Source of the DNA: an uncultured Anaerolineae bacterium
Lineage (GTDB): Bacteria > Chloroflexota > Anaerolineae > Promineifilales > Promineifilaceae
Length of the DNA: 64,000 nucleotides
Direction: 5' to 3'
NCBI GenBank assembly: GCA_905479495.1
Contig: CAJQMR010000005.1
Location: 62,001 to 126,000 of the forward strand
Both the position numbers and the translations under genes were made by a program. Of this stretch, positions 32,007-40,637 are shown one piece after another. How positions within the stretch are numbered: the stretch's first letter is position 1; every line of letters starts with the position of its first letter. The notes beneath the pieces are model-generated. The model was not told the DNA's origin, made no database searches, and saw only the letters and a list, made by a program, of their open reading frames with translations.

Positions 32007-33815
32007 ATGTTTACAACACCCGCAGTTTTGATAGCCTTAATCTCTGGACTAGTTGGTCTTTCGCTTCTGCTGCTCTTCCTCAAACCGTTGGTGGGGTTGG
32101 TGATCATCAGCGAAAAAGAAGTTGGCGTTGTCGTTAAAAAGTTTGGGCCGCGTCTGGCAGCGGGTCAGCTGATTGCCCTCAAGGGGGAAGCTGGCTACCA
32201 GGCAGACACATTGGCACCAGGCTGGCACTTTTTCTATTTCCCCTGGCAATACTCTGTCCGTAGAGTGCCTGTCACTGTTATTCCTCAGGGTCAAATTGGG
32301 CTGATTGTGGCAGCAGCCGGGGGAACCATTCCCCCGGAGCGCATTCTGGGCAAGGTCGTTCCCTGTGACAATTACCAAGATGCGCGTAAGTTCTTAATGA
32401 ACGGCGGCGAAAAAGGACGACAGCTAGAGGTTTTAACGGCTGGGACTTATCGTATTAACCGTGTGCTTTTTACCGTCATTACGGCGCAGAATGCCGACTC
32501 ACACGAGATGGCTCCGTCACAACTCCATGTCTACAGCATTACGCCGGATAAGGTAGGGATTGTGACCACGTTAGACGGCCGTTCCATCGACGATGGCGAA
32601 ATCGCTGGAGCGATTGTGGATGGCCACAACAACTTCCAAAATGCGCAAACCTTCCTCAACAATGACGGACGGCGTGGCTTGCAGGAGCAGGTGCTGCTCT
32701 CTGGTTCGTGGAACCTCAACCCCTGGTTTGTCAGCGTGGAGCAGGTGCCCATGACCGAAATTCCTATCGGCCACGTGGGGATTGTAATTGCCTATGTGGG
32801 TAAGGCGCACAAAGACGTTAGCGGCGAAGGCTTTAAGCATGGCAATCTGGTGGAGCCAGGGCACAAAGGCGTCTGGGTGACGCCGCTGTATCCCGGCAAA
32901 CATCCATTAAACACGCGCATCCTTAAAGTGGAATTGGTTCCCACCACCAATATTGTTTTGAACTGGGCCACCCGCACCGAAAGCCACAAATATGATGCCC
33001 ATCTGTCCCCGATTACGGTGCGCTCGAAGGATGGCTTTGCCTTTAATCTGGACGTGGCCCAAATCATCCACATCGGCGCAACCGATGCACCCAAAGTGAT
33101 TTCGCGCGTTGGCTCGGTGCAAAATCTGGTGGATCACGTGTTGCAGCCCATTGTGGGCAACTACTTCCGCAATTCGGCGCAAGAATATACGGTGCTGGAT
33201 TTCCTCAGCGCCCGCAGTGAACGTCAGCAAGAGGCAACGGGTCATATTCGCAAAGCAATCAGTGCCTATGACGTGCAGGCGCTGGACACGCTCATTGGTG
33301 ACATCACCCCGCCGGAGCAGCTCATGTTAACGCAAACTGACCGCAAGATTGCCGAAGAGCAACGCAAAACATACGAAATTCAGCAGATGGCCCAGTCTCA
33401 ACGGCAGGAACTGGTGCGGGCTACGTCTATGGCTGATATTCAACAGGAGATGGTGAAGTCAGAGCAGGGCGTGCAGATTGCTGAACTCAAGGCAAAAGCG
33501 GCCGTTAAGGAAGCCCACGGTGATGCCGAAGCCACAAAGCTAAAGGCAATGGGCGAGGCTCAGGCGATTCAAGCGACGGGACAGGCGAAGGCGAAGGCGT
33601 ACCGGGCAGGCGTGGAGGCATTAGGTATGCAAGGGTATACGGCCGTTCAGCTCATGCAAATTGTGGGCGAGCGGCAGGTACGGGTTGTGCCCGATGTATC
33701 CGTTAGTAGTGGCGCTGGCAATGGCATGGTTGATGGCCTCATGGGACTGCTGCTGCGCAATGAAATGAAAGAAAATGGCGCTGCGGCCATAACAAGAACA
33801 CCGTCCAGCAAGTAA
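32007..33815 (+). CDS. SPFH/band-7 (flotillin-like) membrane protein
   Basis: 602 residues. An N-terminal membrane span (8-28) precedes an SPFH-type region and a long helical part (about 430-560) with Ala/Glu/Lys repeats (KAAVKEAHGDAEATKLKAM) typical of flotillin coiled coils. Two internal repeats are visible: DNYQDARKFLMNGGEKGRQL (121-140) resembles NNFQNAQTFLNNDGRRGLQE (208-227). The motif VGIV/IGLIV recurs at 97, 183 and 257. The family forms oligomeric membrane microdomain scaffolds. ATG 32007 has GGAGA upstream. Partner proteins are unknown. Confidence 0.9.
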   Translation: MFTTPAVLIALISGLVGLSLLLLFLKPLVGLVIISEKEVGVVVKKFGPRLAAGQLIALKGEAGYQADTLAPGWHFFYFPWQYSVRRVPVTVIPQGQIGLIVAAAGGTIPPERILGKVVPCDNYQDARKFLMNGGEKGRQLEVLTAGTYRINRVLFTVITAQNADSHEMAPSQLHVYSITPDKVGIVTTLDGRSIDDGEIAGAIVDGHNNFQNAQTFLNNDGRRGLQEQVLLSGSWNLNPWFVSVEQVPMTEIPIGHVGIVIAYVGKAHKDVSGEGFKHGNLVEPGHKGVWVTPLYPGKHPLNTRILKVELVPTTNIVLNWATRTESHKYDAHLSPITVRSKDGFAFNLDVAQIIHIGATDAPKVISRVGSVQNLVDHVLQPIVGNYFRNSAQEYTVLDFLSARSERQQEATGHIRKAISAYDVQALDTLIGDITPPEQLMLTQTDRKIAEEQRKTYEIQQMAQSQRQELVRATSMADIQQEMVKSEQGVQIAELKAKAAVKEAHGDAEATKLKAMGEAQAIQATGQAKAKAYRAGVEALGMQGYTAVQLMQIVGERQVRVVPDVSVSSGAGNGMVDGLMGLLLRNEMKENGAAAITRTPSSK

Positions 33816-34014
33816 TCGTCACGGTTTTGCTTTAGAAGGTGAGCAGGTGAATGACCTGTTCACCTTGCTCAATGCCAGTTTGGGGGAGGCCATTTGTTCT
33901 CATAGTAAGGCATATCCTCACATTTTTCGTGTCCCTTTCTTCACTTGCCAACAAAATTCGCCATCTTTAAGCTTATGCTTGACCTACTTTCTTGTACTGC
34001 CTTTTGGAGGAATC

Positions 34015-34806
34015 ATGAACAATTTACGCCAGAACTTTTTATTTCGTTTGTGTCTGCTTTTTTGTTTGACGACGGTTTTATTATTAGCGGCTTGTGGTTC
34101 AGAAGAGCCAACACCTACGGCCGTTCCTGAAGAAGTCTCAGCCGCAACAGAGGCCCCCACCGAGGAACCTACCGCAGCGCCTACGGCCGTTCCCACCGAG
34201 ACCCCTATCCCGCCAACCGTCACAGCCACGGACACGCCCACCCTCGTGCCCACAGACACGCCAGAACCCACCAACACCCCCACACCAACTGAAGAACCCA
34301 CCGAAACGCCGCTGCCCACAGACACCCCCACGGCAACGGCCGTTCCCCCAACCGCTGTGCCGCCAACGGCCGTTCCGCCCACCGCCGCACCCATTGCTGC
34401 CCCCACTTTCCCCGAAACGCAGATTCAGCCGTTTGCTGTAGACACCTTTACTCGCTACCTGGGATTGGTGCGCGATTCTTATCGCAGCTTCAACAGCGAG
34501 ATGTCATTGTTTGCCGAAACCAACAAGCCCGGCGACTGCGGCACCTTTAACGGGTGGACGCGGCTCTGGATCATTGAAGCGCCAGGCTTTACCGATGTAC
34601 CAGCCGATTGGCAGCCGCTCTATGCCGAATATCGCTCCATGTTGAGCCAAATTGTGAACATTACGGCGGAGATACGGCCGTTGTGCAGTGGGCAAGGCGG
34701 GCAAGTCAGTGCCGAAACCACACAAGCCATCGTCAACTTTTTGGCCTGGGCCTACCCCCGCAGCGAAGCAATGGTTGCTGAAGCCGCAACCCTACCCCGG
34801 CCATAA
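34015..34806 (+). CDS. Lipoprotein with Thr/Pro-rich linker
   Basis: 263 residues. A signal peptide ends in lipobox LLAAC (about 25-29). A linker of about 95 residues made of TPT/TAVP/TET units follows; several TAVP units are encoded directly by ACGGCCGT sites. The folded C-terminal part (about 140-263) has two cysteines and no family I can name. It is lipid-anchored outside. GGAGG precedes ATG 34015; the open frame back to 33847 lacks support. A strong bidirectional terminator follows. Confidence 0.85.
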   Translation: MNNLRQNFLFRLCLLFCLTTVLLLAACGSEEPTPTAVPEEVSAATEAPTEEPTAAPTAVPTETPIPPTVTATDTPTLVPTDTPEPTNTPTPTEEPTETPLPTDTPTATAVPPTAVPPTAVPPTAAPIAAPTFPETQIQPFAVDTFTRYLGLVRDSYRSFNSEMSLFAETNKPGDCGTFNGWTRLWIIEAPGFTDVPADWQPLYAEYRSMLSQIVNITAEIRPLCSGQGGQVSAETTQAIVNFLAWAYPRSEAMVAEAATLPRP

Positions 34807-34810
34807 AAAA

Positions 34811-34845
34811 TGGGCCTCTACGCCAGTTGTTAGCGTAGAGGCCCA
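34811..34845. terminator. Bidirectional terminator
   Basis: TGGGCCTCTACGC and GCGTAGAGGCCCA are perfect complements with a nine-base loop, between convergent genes. A-rich on the left and moderately T-rich on the right, so usable from both sides. Confidence 0.8.
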
Positions 34846-34875
34846 GTAAAGATTTGTCGGGATGGGCGCGTTTAC

Positions 34876-36180
34876 TTAGCGACTTTCCCACTTCATCGCA
34901 TCAAAACCAACGATGCGAGAGAGGTACGATTCACCCGTGACATCAGCCAATGAAACGTAGTCGCTGCCGCTGCCTCGGAACCAATAAGTTCCCAAAGAGA
35001 CCCATTGATCGCTGTAGGCCAACTGGTTGACCACCTTCAGGTTAAACCCATCCCTGTGCGACACCCAGTAGCGGGCTGAAGTGGTCGTGGCGTTCTTAGA
35101 CGGAATGAAGACAAACACCTCATACCGGCCTGCGGTGAGCGATGGATACCAACGCGCCCAGTTGTAACCACTGCGGGCATAATCGTCGTTGTACGTCCAG
35201 ATCATGCCGCTGTTGTAGCCAGCCGTTGAGGAACGCCAGGACGAAGCTGTGCCACCAGTGATAAAACCAGGGCTGGTGTTATCGATCACGACCGCACCAG
35301 TTGGAGGCGGTGGTGGGGGCGGATTACCATTGTCCAACGCCCAGTTAAGCTGCGCTACAGCCAGGCCGCCATTCTCGTAATACTCCATCTGGATAGCTGC
35401 GTTGCCAGACAGGTAAAGCACGCCGGAATAATTAGCAATTGCCTGGTCTTTCCATTGATCGATTAGCAAATGGCCATTGACCCACAAACGCACGCCGTCG
35501 TCGGTGGTGGTAGTAAAGCGGTACGAACCAGCCGGGAAGTTGACGGTCCGCGTCCAGCGTACCGAGAAGTTGTCGGCGGGCAGGCCATTGGCAGGCACGC
35601 CAGACCCCCAGTTGAAGTTGATGTTGGCGTCGTCACGTACCAGTTGGGGCGAACCAGCCAGGGTGCGGTTGTTAAAGTATTCGCCCTTCCAGTTCACGAT
35701 GTCGTTGGGCTTGGGTGTCCAGGTGAGTTTGGCCACGGCAAAACCACCATTTTCATAATATTCCACGACAATGTAATGGTGACCCGCTGCCAAAGAAATA
35801 TCGGCGGTGAAGGTTTGGGCCGGATGGTCGCTCCACTGGTTGATGATAAGATTGTTGTCTACGTAGACACGCACGCCATCATCGGCCGTGGCGGTGAAGC
35901 GGTAGGTGCCCCCTGCCACGTCTATGTATTTGGTCCAGCGTGCAGAGAAGCCATCGGCGGGCAAACCACTGGGGCTACCCATGCCCCAATCCCAGTTGAT
36001 GTTGGTTTCTCCCGTTTGCACAACCGGATTACCGGCTAAGGTTTTGTTGTTCCAGTAGGAAACTTGCCAGACGGAGTCAGTATGCTGGCCGATAGGACCT
36101 TCTTGAGCAAAAGCAGTCTGCTGAAACAGAAATAATCCTAAAATCAGAGTCAATATGGTTAATTTAAACTTACGATACAT
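34876..36180 (-). CDS. Secreted protein with two PA14 domains and a golvesin-like C-terminal domain
   Basis: 434 residues. Signal peptide (about 1-26, LTILTLILGLFLFQQTAFAQ). Two PA14 domains (about 36-155 and 160-285) each carry the sugar-binding pattern with DDGVRVYVDN or DDGVRLWVNG and the final YYENGG-AVA-L-W. A Pro linker leads to a golvesin C-terminal-like domain (about 300-434, from DNTSPGF, with RWYPSLTAGRYEVFVFIP). Likely binds glycans at the surface. AGGAGG precedes ATG 36180. No enzyme active site is seen. Confidence 0.9.
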   Translation of the reverse strand: MYRKFKLTILTLILGLFLFQQTAFAQEGPIGQHTDSVWQVSYWNNKTLAGNPVVQTGETNINWDWGMGSPSGLPADGFSARWTKYIDVAGGTYRFTATADDGVRVYVDNNLIINQWSDHPAQTFTADISLAAGHHYIVVEYYENGGFAVAKLTWTPKPNDIVNWKGEYFNNRTLAGSPQLVRDDANINFNWGSGVPANGLPADNFSVRWTRTVNFPAGSYRFTTTTDDGVRLWVNGHLLIDQWKDQAIANYSGVLYLSGNAAIQMEYYENGGLAVAQLNWALDNGNPPPPPPPTGAVVIDNTSPGFITGGTASSWRSSTAGYNSGMIWTYNDDYARSGYNWARWYPSLTAGRYEVFVFIPSKNATTTSARYWVSHRDGFNLKVVNQLAYSDQWVSLGTYWFRGSGSDYVSLADVTGESYLSRIVGFDAMKWESR

Positions 36181-36231
36181 GGGTTGCCTCCTATACAATT
36201 TACAACGCTACAAAGTTTATTTAGTTTTCGG

Positions 36232-36295
36232 AGGTGCGACGCACTTCTGTGAGAAGTATTGATGGGTTTTATTTTGCTGCAAGTGCGTCGCACCT
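36232..36295. repeat. GGTGCGACGCAC-family inverted repeat (copy 1)
   Basis: AGGTGCGACGCACTT and AAGTGCGTCGCACCT are perfect 15-base complements. A compact version is at 43255-43288. It lies in the gap before the PA14 gene. Confidence 0.7.
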
Positions 36296-36368
36296 GCGCG
36301 GTTTTGTATAAGGTTGTCGTGGGTGAACGGCCGTTTGTAACACCCTATTATTCTTATTCACTCCCCTT

Positions 36369-37484
36369 TCACGGCTGGCTGCGTTCGGCCCAGGTGCCTT
36401 TGTAAAAATTCAGGACAATGAGCTGATCCTCAAAGTCCAGCAAATAAAGATAAGCCCCATCTTGAGTAAACTCTCGTTGGGCAGTCGTGTTAAACCCCGT
36501 TTCCGGTATCAAAGCCCAACCCAACCGCTGGCGAATCCAGCTGTTTTCACGCCATAGCAAACCAAAGCCGCTCTCTGGCACAAACAAGCCTTCCGGCGGA
36601 TCGTATTCAATTTCAGGCATAGGGGCATCGCTGGGCGGCAGCGCATACTCCGGATACGCCTCAAAGGTCTGGCCAGGAGAGTCGTAGAGCACATAGATCA
36701 TTTCTCCAGGCTCCCACCACAGCCCCTTTTCCAGCCAAAACATTATGCCATGTTCAAAGCGTTGGTATGCTGCGGCCGTTTCCAAGGGTGCGCCAGCCGG
36801 ACAGGTAGCTGGCGGCCCACTGAAAAACCATTCATCTTCGTTGCAGTAAAGCATGATAGTGGCCGAGCTAACCGCCTCGCTATCGGCGGCAAAGGCACGC
36901 AGTTCTAGGAGCAGATTGGTCTTGGTGGTTGAGTCGATATTTAGGGTATACGGCCCAGATGTAGGCGCGCTGTGGCATGTCCAATCCTGCGTAAAGACAG
37001 GGGCCAGGCATAAAGCCGCCGAATTGCTTCGTACTTCGTATTCAACTGTGACGCTTTCACCAGGCCAAACAATGGACGACACGGTAGGATAGATGAGAAT
37101 CTCTGCCCAATTTGGTGTGGGGGTGGGCGATGGCAAAACGGGGGCTCGCGTTGCGGGAAGCTGAATTGGGGTAGGGGTAGGCTCTTTTGTTGGCGTTGGC
37201 GTATTCGTTGCTGTCGGTGTGGGTGTTTGGCTAGCAACGGCCGTTGGCGTCGCCGTCACCTCAGCCAAAGCTGTAGCCTGAGCCGAGGGCGTCACCGTGA
37301 CAAGAACCATCCCTTCCGGGATTTCCGCCACAGCGGTGGTCACCACCGTCACTTCAGGACGGCCGCTGCTGACTTTGGTTTCTACGCCGAATTCCAGCTC
37401 GCCACAGGCCGTTAACCATAGCGTGCTGAACAAAAATAGGGTCAACAGTTGTTTAAGAATAGATTTTTCTTTTGGGTAAAACAT
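36369..37484 (-). CDS. Lipoprotein with Thr/Pro linker, unknown domain
   Basis: 371 residues. Lipobox LWLTAC (about 22-27) and a TPTP linker (about 80-125) precede a beta-rich domain with several Cys and Trp, ending in TQDGAYLYLLDFEDQLIVL. The part after the linker begins with an Ig-like strand pattern (IYPTVSSIVWPGESVTVEYEV). GGAGG precedes ATG 37484; the longer frame from 37523 is rejected. It lies just downstream of the two-component system genes on the same strand, which may control it. No known function. Confidence 0.85.
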   Translation of the reverse strand: MFYPKEKSILKQLLTLFLFSTLWLTACGELEFGVETKVSSGRPEVTVVTTAVAEIPEGMVLVTVTPSAQATALAEVTATPTAVASQTPTPTATNTPTPTKEPTPTPIQLPATRAPVLPSPTPTPNWAEILIYPTVSSIVWPGESVTVEYEVRSNSAALCLAPVFTQDWTCHSAPTSGPYTLNIDSTTKTNLLLELRAFAADSEAVSSATIMLYCNEDEWFFSGPPATCPAGAPLETAAAYQRFEHGIMFWLEKGLWWEPGEMIYVLYDSPGQTFEAYPEYALPPSDAPMPEIEYDPPEGLFVPESGFGLLWRENSWIRQRLGWALIPETGFNTTAQREFTQDGAYLYLLDFEDQLIVLNFYKGTWAERSQP

Positions 37485-37594
37485 AACAACCTCCACACAG
37501 GGAACATATTTAATTGGCAGCATAGCAAATGGGTGTGACGGCCGTATGGCACAACGGTTATCATTTCGGCAGAGGGTGTGACAAATCTGTTACA

Positions 37595-38503
37595 TCAGGC
37601 AGTGGGCAGGCGCAAAATGACCAAACTCCCTTGCCCCGGACGGCTGGAAAGCGAAACCTGCCCGCCGTGACGGTCGACAATCGCCTTGACCAACGCCAGC
37701 CCCAGGCCGCTGCCAGGCGCACCGCGCGCCGCCTTGCCCCGGTACAGCTCTTCCCAAATGTATGGCTGGTCGGTGGCGGCAATGCCAGGACCAGTATCCG
37801 CCACTTCGACGGTGACAAAACGGCCGTCTTCCCGGGCACGTAGCTCAATGGCATCGGTAACGGCCGTATATTTCAGCGCGTTTTCCAGCAGGTTGTAGAT
37901 GGCCAAAAAAAGCAGATCGCGGTCGCCGGGCACGGGCGGCAGCGGCCAGGGAGCCTGGGGCACTGTTAACGTCAGCTTGCGCCCCTCGCTGCCAGGATGG
38001 TCCTGAGCCAGTTCAAACAGTTCGGCCAGCAGCGCCCCCATTTCTACGGGAACAAATTCCAACGGCCGTGTTTCCAATTCAGCAATCTTGCGCAAATCGG
38101 CCGTGAGCTGGCTCAGCCGCACCGTTTGCGCCTCAATGGAAGCCAACGCTTGCCGAGTGGTTTCATCGTGCCCGTTGCTGACGTTGGCCAGTCCGGCGCG
38201 CATGGCCATGAGCGGATTTTTCAGCTCGTGGTCTAATCGCTGCAAAAAACGGCGGCGATCTTCGGCGGCAGCAGCACGCAGCTCCCGTTTTTGCTGTGCC
38301 AGCCTGTCTCGCTGATGAAAATGCTGCCAGAGCGCAGCCGTCAGCAAAATGGTGGTAAACAGGCCGGTGAGGAGAACGGCCGTACTCAAGCTAATCCGCA
38401 AATAAAGCACCGGGTTTGGCAAACTGGTCTGGACAAACAACAGCGCCAGCAGCAGCCCCAAGGCCAGCGGCAGCGTGCCGCCCAGCCACACTTTTCGCTT
38501 CAT
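37595..38503 (-). CDS. Sensor histidine kinase
   Basis: 302 residues. Two N-terminal membrane spans (about 7-25 and 38-58) with only a short extracytoplasmic loop. The phospho-acceptor is H92 in LDHELKNPL. Catalytic motifs are NLLENALKYT, DTGPGI and GSGLGLALVK. It overlaps the response regulator gene upstream by four bases, so the pair is co-translated. The minimal loop suggests an intramembrane or envelope-stress signal. The gene at 36369 follows downstream. Confidence 0.95.
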   Translation of the reverse strand: MKRKVWLGGTLPLALGLLLALLFVQTSLPNPVLYLRISLSTAVLLTGLFTTILLTAALWQHFHQRDRLAQQKRELRAAAAEDRRRFLQRLDHELKNPLMAMRAGLANVSNGHDETTRQALASIEAQTVRLSQLTADLRKIAELETRPLEFVPVEMGALLAELFELAQDHPGSEGRKLTLTVPQAPWPLPPVPGDRDLLFLAIYNLLENALKYTAVTDAIELRAREDGRFVTVEVADTGPGIAATDQPYIWEELYRGKAARGAPGSGLGLALVKAIVDRHGGQVSLSSRPGQGSLVILRLPTA

Positions 38504-39216
38504 GTTGCCCCCTTTACCGGAGCTACAAAACGGTAACCCTGGCTTGGTACCGTCTCGATAAATTTGGGATTGCTGGCATCGTCGCCCAACACGCGGCGCA
38601 GTTCGGCAATGCGGGAATCAACGGTACGCGTGCCCGCCGGATAAGCCCAGCCCCAGACGCTGTCCAGCAGGCGTTCGCGACTTACCAACTCGTCGGAATG
38701 GGTCATGAGGTACTCCAGCAGGGTCAGCGCTTTGGGTGTTAGGTGGATTTCGCCGTCGGCCAGCCAGGCGCGGCGGGTGAGGCGGTCGAAGGTGAGATCG
38801 TGGCTGATGAGTTTTTGCGTGGCGGTTAACGGCCGTTCTCCCGGACGCGCTCGCCGCAGCACAGCCCGAATGCGGGCCACCAATTCATGCGGGTCAAACG
38901 GTTTGTTCAGGTAGTCGTCGGCCCCTTCTTCCAGGGCCATAGCCCGTTCAAACGCTTCGCCTACCTGGGTCAGCAAAATGACAGGTGTCCAATCCCCCTG
39001 TTGGCGCAATTGCCGCAGCACGGCACGGCCGTCTAGCTTGGGCATGAGAACATCCAAAATGATGAGATCAGGGGCAGATGCTTTAACTTGCGCGAGGGCA
39101 GCCTCACCATCGGCAGCGACCAGCACGGTATAGCCGCTGCGCTCCAAAAAGGGGGCCAGGTTATCGGTGATGGCCGCTTCATCATCGGCCAGCAGCAGGG
39201 TAAGTTGGGCAGTCAT
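38500..39216 (-). CDS. Response regulator, OmpR/PhoB family
   Basis: 238 residues. The receiver domain (about 4-120) has phosphorylated Asp55 (LIILDVLMPKLDG) and the LTQ / KPFDPHEL switch region. A winged-helix DNA-binding domain follows (about 145-235, ending VPSQGYRFVAPV). Its partner kinase overlaps it. The regulated genes cannot be named; neighbouring lipoprotein genes are candidates. Confidence 0.95.
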   Translation of the reverse strand: MTAQLTLLLADDEAAITDNLAPFLERSGYTVLVAADGEAALAQVKASAPDLIILDVLMPKLDGRAVLRQLRQQGDWTPVILLTQVGEAFERAMALEEGADDYLNKPFDPHELVARIRAVLRRARPGERPLTATQKLISHDLTFDRLTRRAWLADGEIHLTPKALTLLEYLMTHSDELVSRERLLDSVWGWAYPAGTRTVDSRIAELRRVLGDDASNPKFIETVPSQGYRFVAPVKGAT

Positions 39217-39297
39217 GCCAAAATTGTAGCAGAAGTGGAGAACGGCCGTTGTGCCAGATTGGTTACATCTTCCCTCTGAAATCTAAACGGTTAATCG

Positions 39298-39831
39298 TTA
39301 ATTAGACGCACCTTCCACGGCAATATAAGGCAAATATTGTTTCTCAAATGTGCTGCCCACGATTATCGGTGCAGAAACGCCAGATTCATACTGCCACACC
39401 ATGGCACCGCCGCATTGCCGTTCGCCGTAGGCCAACGCTCTTAGCTGAACAGTGCCGCTGGCAACGGCTGTTAAGGTAAACACTGAACTTGCGGGCAGAG
39501 GTGGCCCAATCTTTGATGGCGAATCAAACTGAAAGAAAGGCCCATCTGTGCCCAGCTCGCTCAACGCCAGATCATACCCAACAAAAATACAGTCTGTACT
39601 GTGATTTACCAAATTGACAGTAACGGAAATCTGTTGGCCCAGGGGAATTTCATAGGCAGACGGGGTTACTTCTACGGAGATGTCGTAATAGGGGGTTTGG
39701 GTTGGTCCCAAGGTTGGCGTTAGCTGCGGCGCAGCTGAAGTCGTGTCGGAGCGGCCTATTTGTAAAAAGGACGCAGCTACAAAAAAAGCGCATCCAGAAA
39801 GCACAACGAGCATCCATACCCTTTGGCGCAT
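39298..39831 (-). CDS. Secreted protein with C-terminal YLP motif
   Basis: 177 residues. A signal peptide (about 1-27) is followed by a short TPTLGPTQTP linker and one Ig-like domain (about 50-160) with two cysteines. It ends EKQYLPYIAVEGASN. The same aromatic-Leu-Pro-hydrophobic ending closes two beta-helix proteins in this window. GAGGA precedes ATG 39831. No family recognised; likely exported or surface-bound. Confidence 0.78.
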   Translation of the reverse strand: MRQRVWMLVVLSGCAFFVAASFLQIGRSDTTSAAPQLTPTLGPTQTPYYDISVEVTPSAYEIPLGQQISVTVNLVNHSTDCIFVGYDLALSELGTDGPFFQFDSPSKIGPPLPASSVFTLTAVASGTVQLRALAYGERQCGGAMVWQYESGVSAPIIVGSTFEKQYLPYIAVEGASN

Positions 39832-39903
39832 GATTTATCCTCCCGTTTAACACTGTTACTGTAGCTGATTATAGTGGAACGGCCGTTCATCTGCCCAAAA
39901 TAA

Positions 39904-39928
39904 AAAAGTCCGGCTCTCACCGGACTTT
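39904..39928 (-). terminator. Terminator of msrPQ operon
   Basis: AAAGTCCGG and CCGGACTTT form a perfect stem with a six-base loop. On the minus strand it is followed by TTTTTTATTTT just after the msrQ stop. Confidence 0.85.
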
Positions 39929-39931
39929 ATG

Positions 39932-40612
39932 TTAATTAGCTAACCTGTTGCGGATGCGCCGCTGCCAGCGCAGCAGCCTGGTTTTTACTGGCTGCCAGCG
40001 GACCAAAAAGAGCAGCGCCACAATTGCGGCATAAATCCCTGGCTCAATGTACACGTTTTTCACCAGCCAAATAAAGTGAATCAGTACCAAAACCATGATG
40101 AGGTAGTTGAGCTTGTGCAGCTTTTTCCAGCGTTTGCCCAACCGCCGCTGCCACCCTTTGGTGGAGGTGATAGCCAGCGGAATGAGGAGCAAGAAAGCGG
40201 AAAAACCAACCAGCACAAATTTCTGCTCCACAATGCCGTCAATAATGAAGGCCAGGTCAAAGGCATAATCTAACCCAAGGAAGGTGAGGAGGTGGAGACA
40301 AACGTAGAAGAAGGCATAAAGGCCTAACGGCCGTCTCAGGGGAATCACCTGTTTCCAGCCAAAAATAATGGTGACTGGGGTCACCGCCAGAGACATCACT
40401 AGCAGGACGAGCGCCGTAGTACCGGTGTGGAACAAAATCTCCCGCACCGGATCGACACCCAGGTTGTTGCTGAAATATTCCCACAGCAGCACGCCCAGCG
40501 GCACCAACGCCCCAATGTGCGTGAGCCAGGTAAGGAGCCGGGCCGTTTTTTTGCGGTCCCAGCCTTTGGTTTGTGTGGATACGGCCGTATCCCGGCCAGA
40601 AATTACAGACAT
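39932..40612 (-). CDS. msrQ: MsrQ heme-binding membrane subunit
   Basis: 226 residues with about six membrane spans of the ferric-reductase-like fold. Histidines in THIGALVPL, FHTGTTA, YVCLHLLTF, KLHKLNYL and LIHFIWL are candidate heme ligands. MsrQ passes electrons from the quinone pool to the partner MsrP, which reduces methionine sulfoxide in envelope proteins. ATG 40612 was chosen over the long frame to 40792, which overlaps msrP. It follows msrP by 25 bases. Confidence 0.92.
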   Translation of the reverse strand: MSVISGRDTAVSTQTKGWDRKKTARLLTWLTHIGALVPLGVLLWEYFSNNLGVDPVREILFHTGTTALVLLVMSLAVTPVTIIFGWKQVIPLRRPLGLYAFFYVCLHLLTFLGLDYAFDLAFIIDGIVEQKFVLVGFSAFLLLIPLAITSTKGWQRRLGKRWKKLHKLNYLIMVLVLIHFIWLVKNVYIEPGIYAAIVALLFLVRWQPVKTRLLRWQRRIRNRLAN

Positions 40613-40637
40613 CGGCTTACTCTCTTTTGCTACCTTG

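Noticed and set aside
33841..33871. Hairpin GAGCAGGTGAA/TTCACCTTGCTC after the SPFH gene as a terminator
   Set aside because: The stem is imperfect and no T tract follows, so I could not support it as a terminator.
33984..34406. 140-codon minus-strand Gly/Val-rich frame
   Set aside because: It is the complement of the Thr/Pro linker of a lipoprotein; low complexity explains the open frame.
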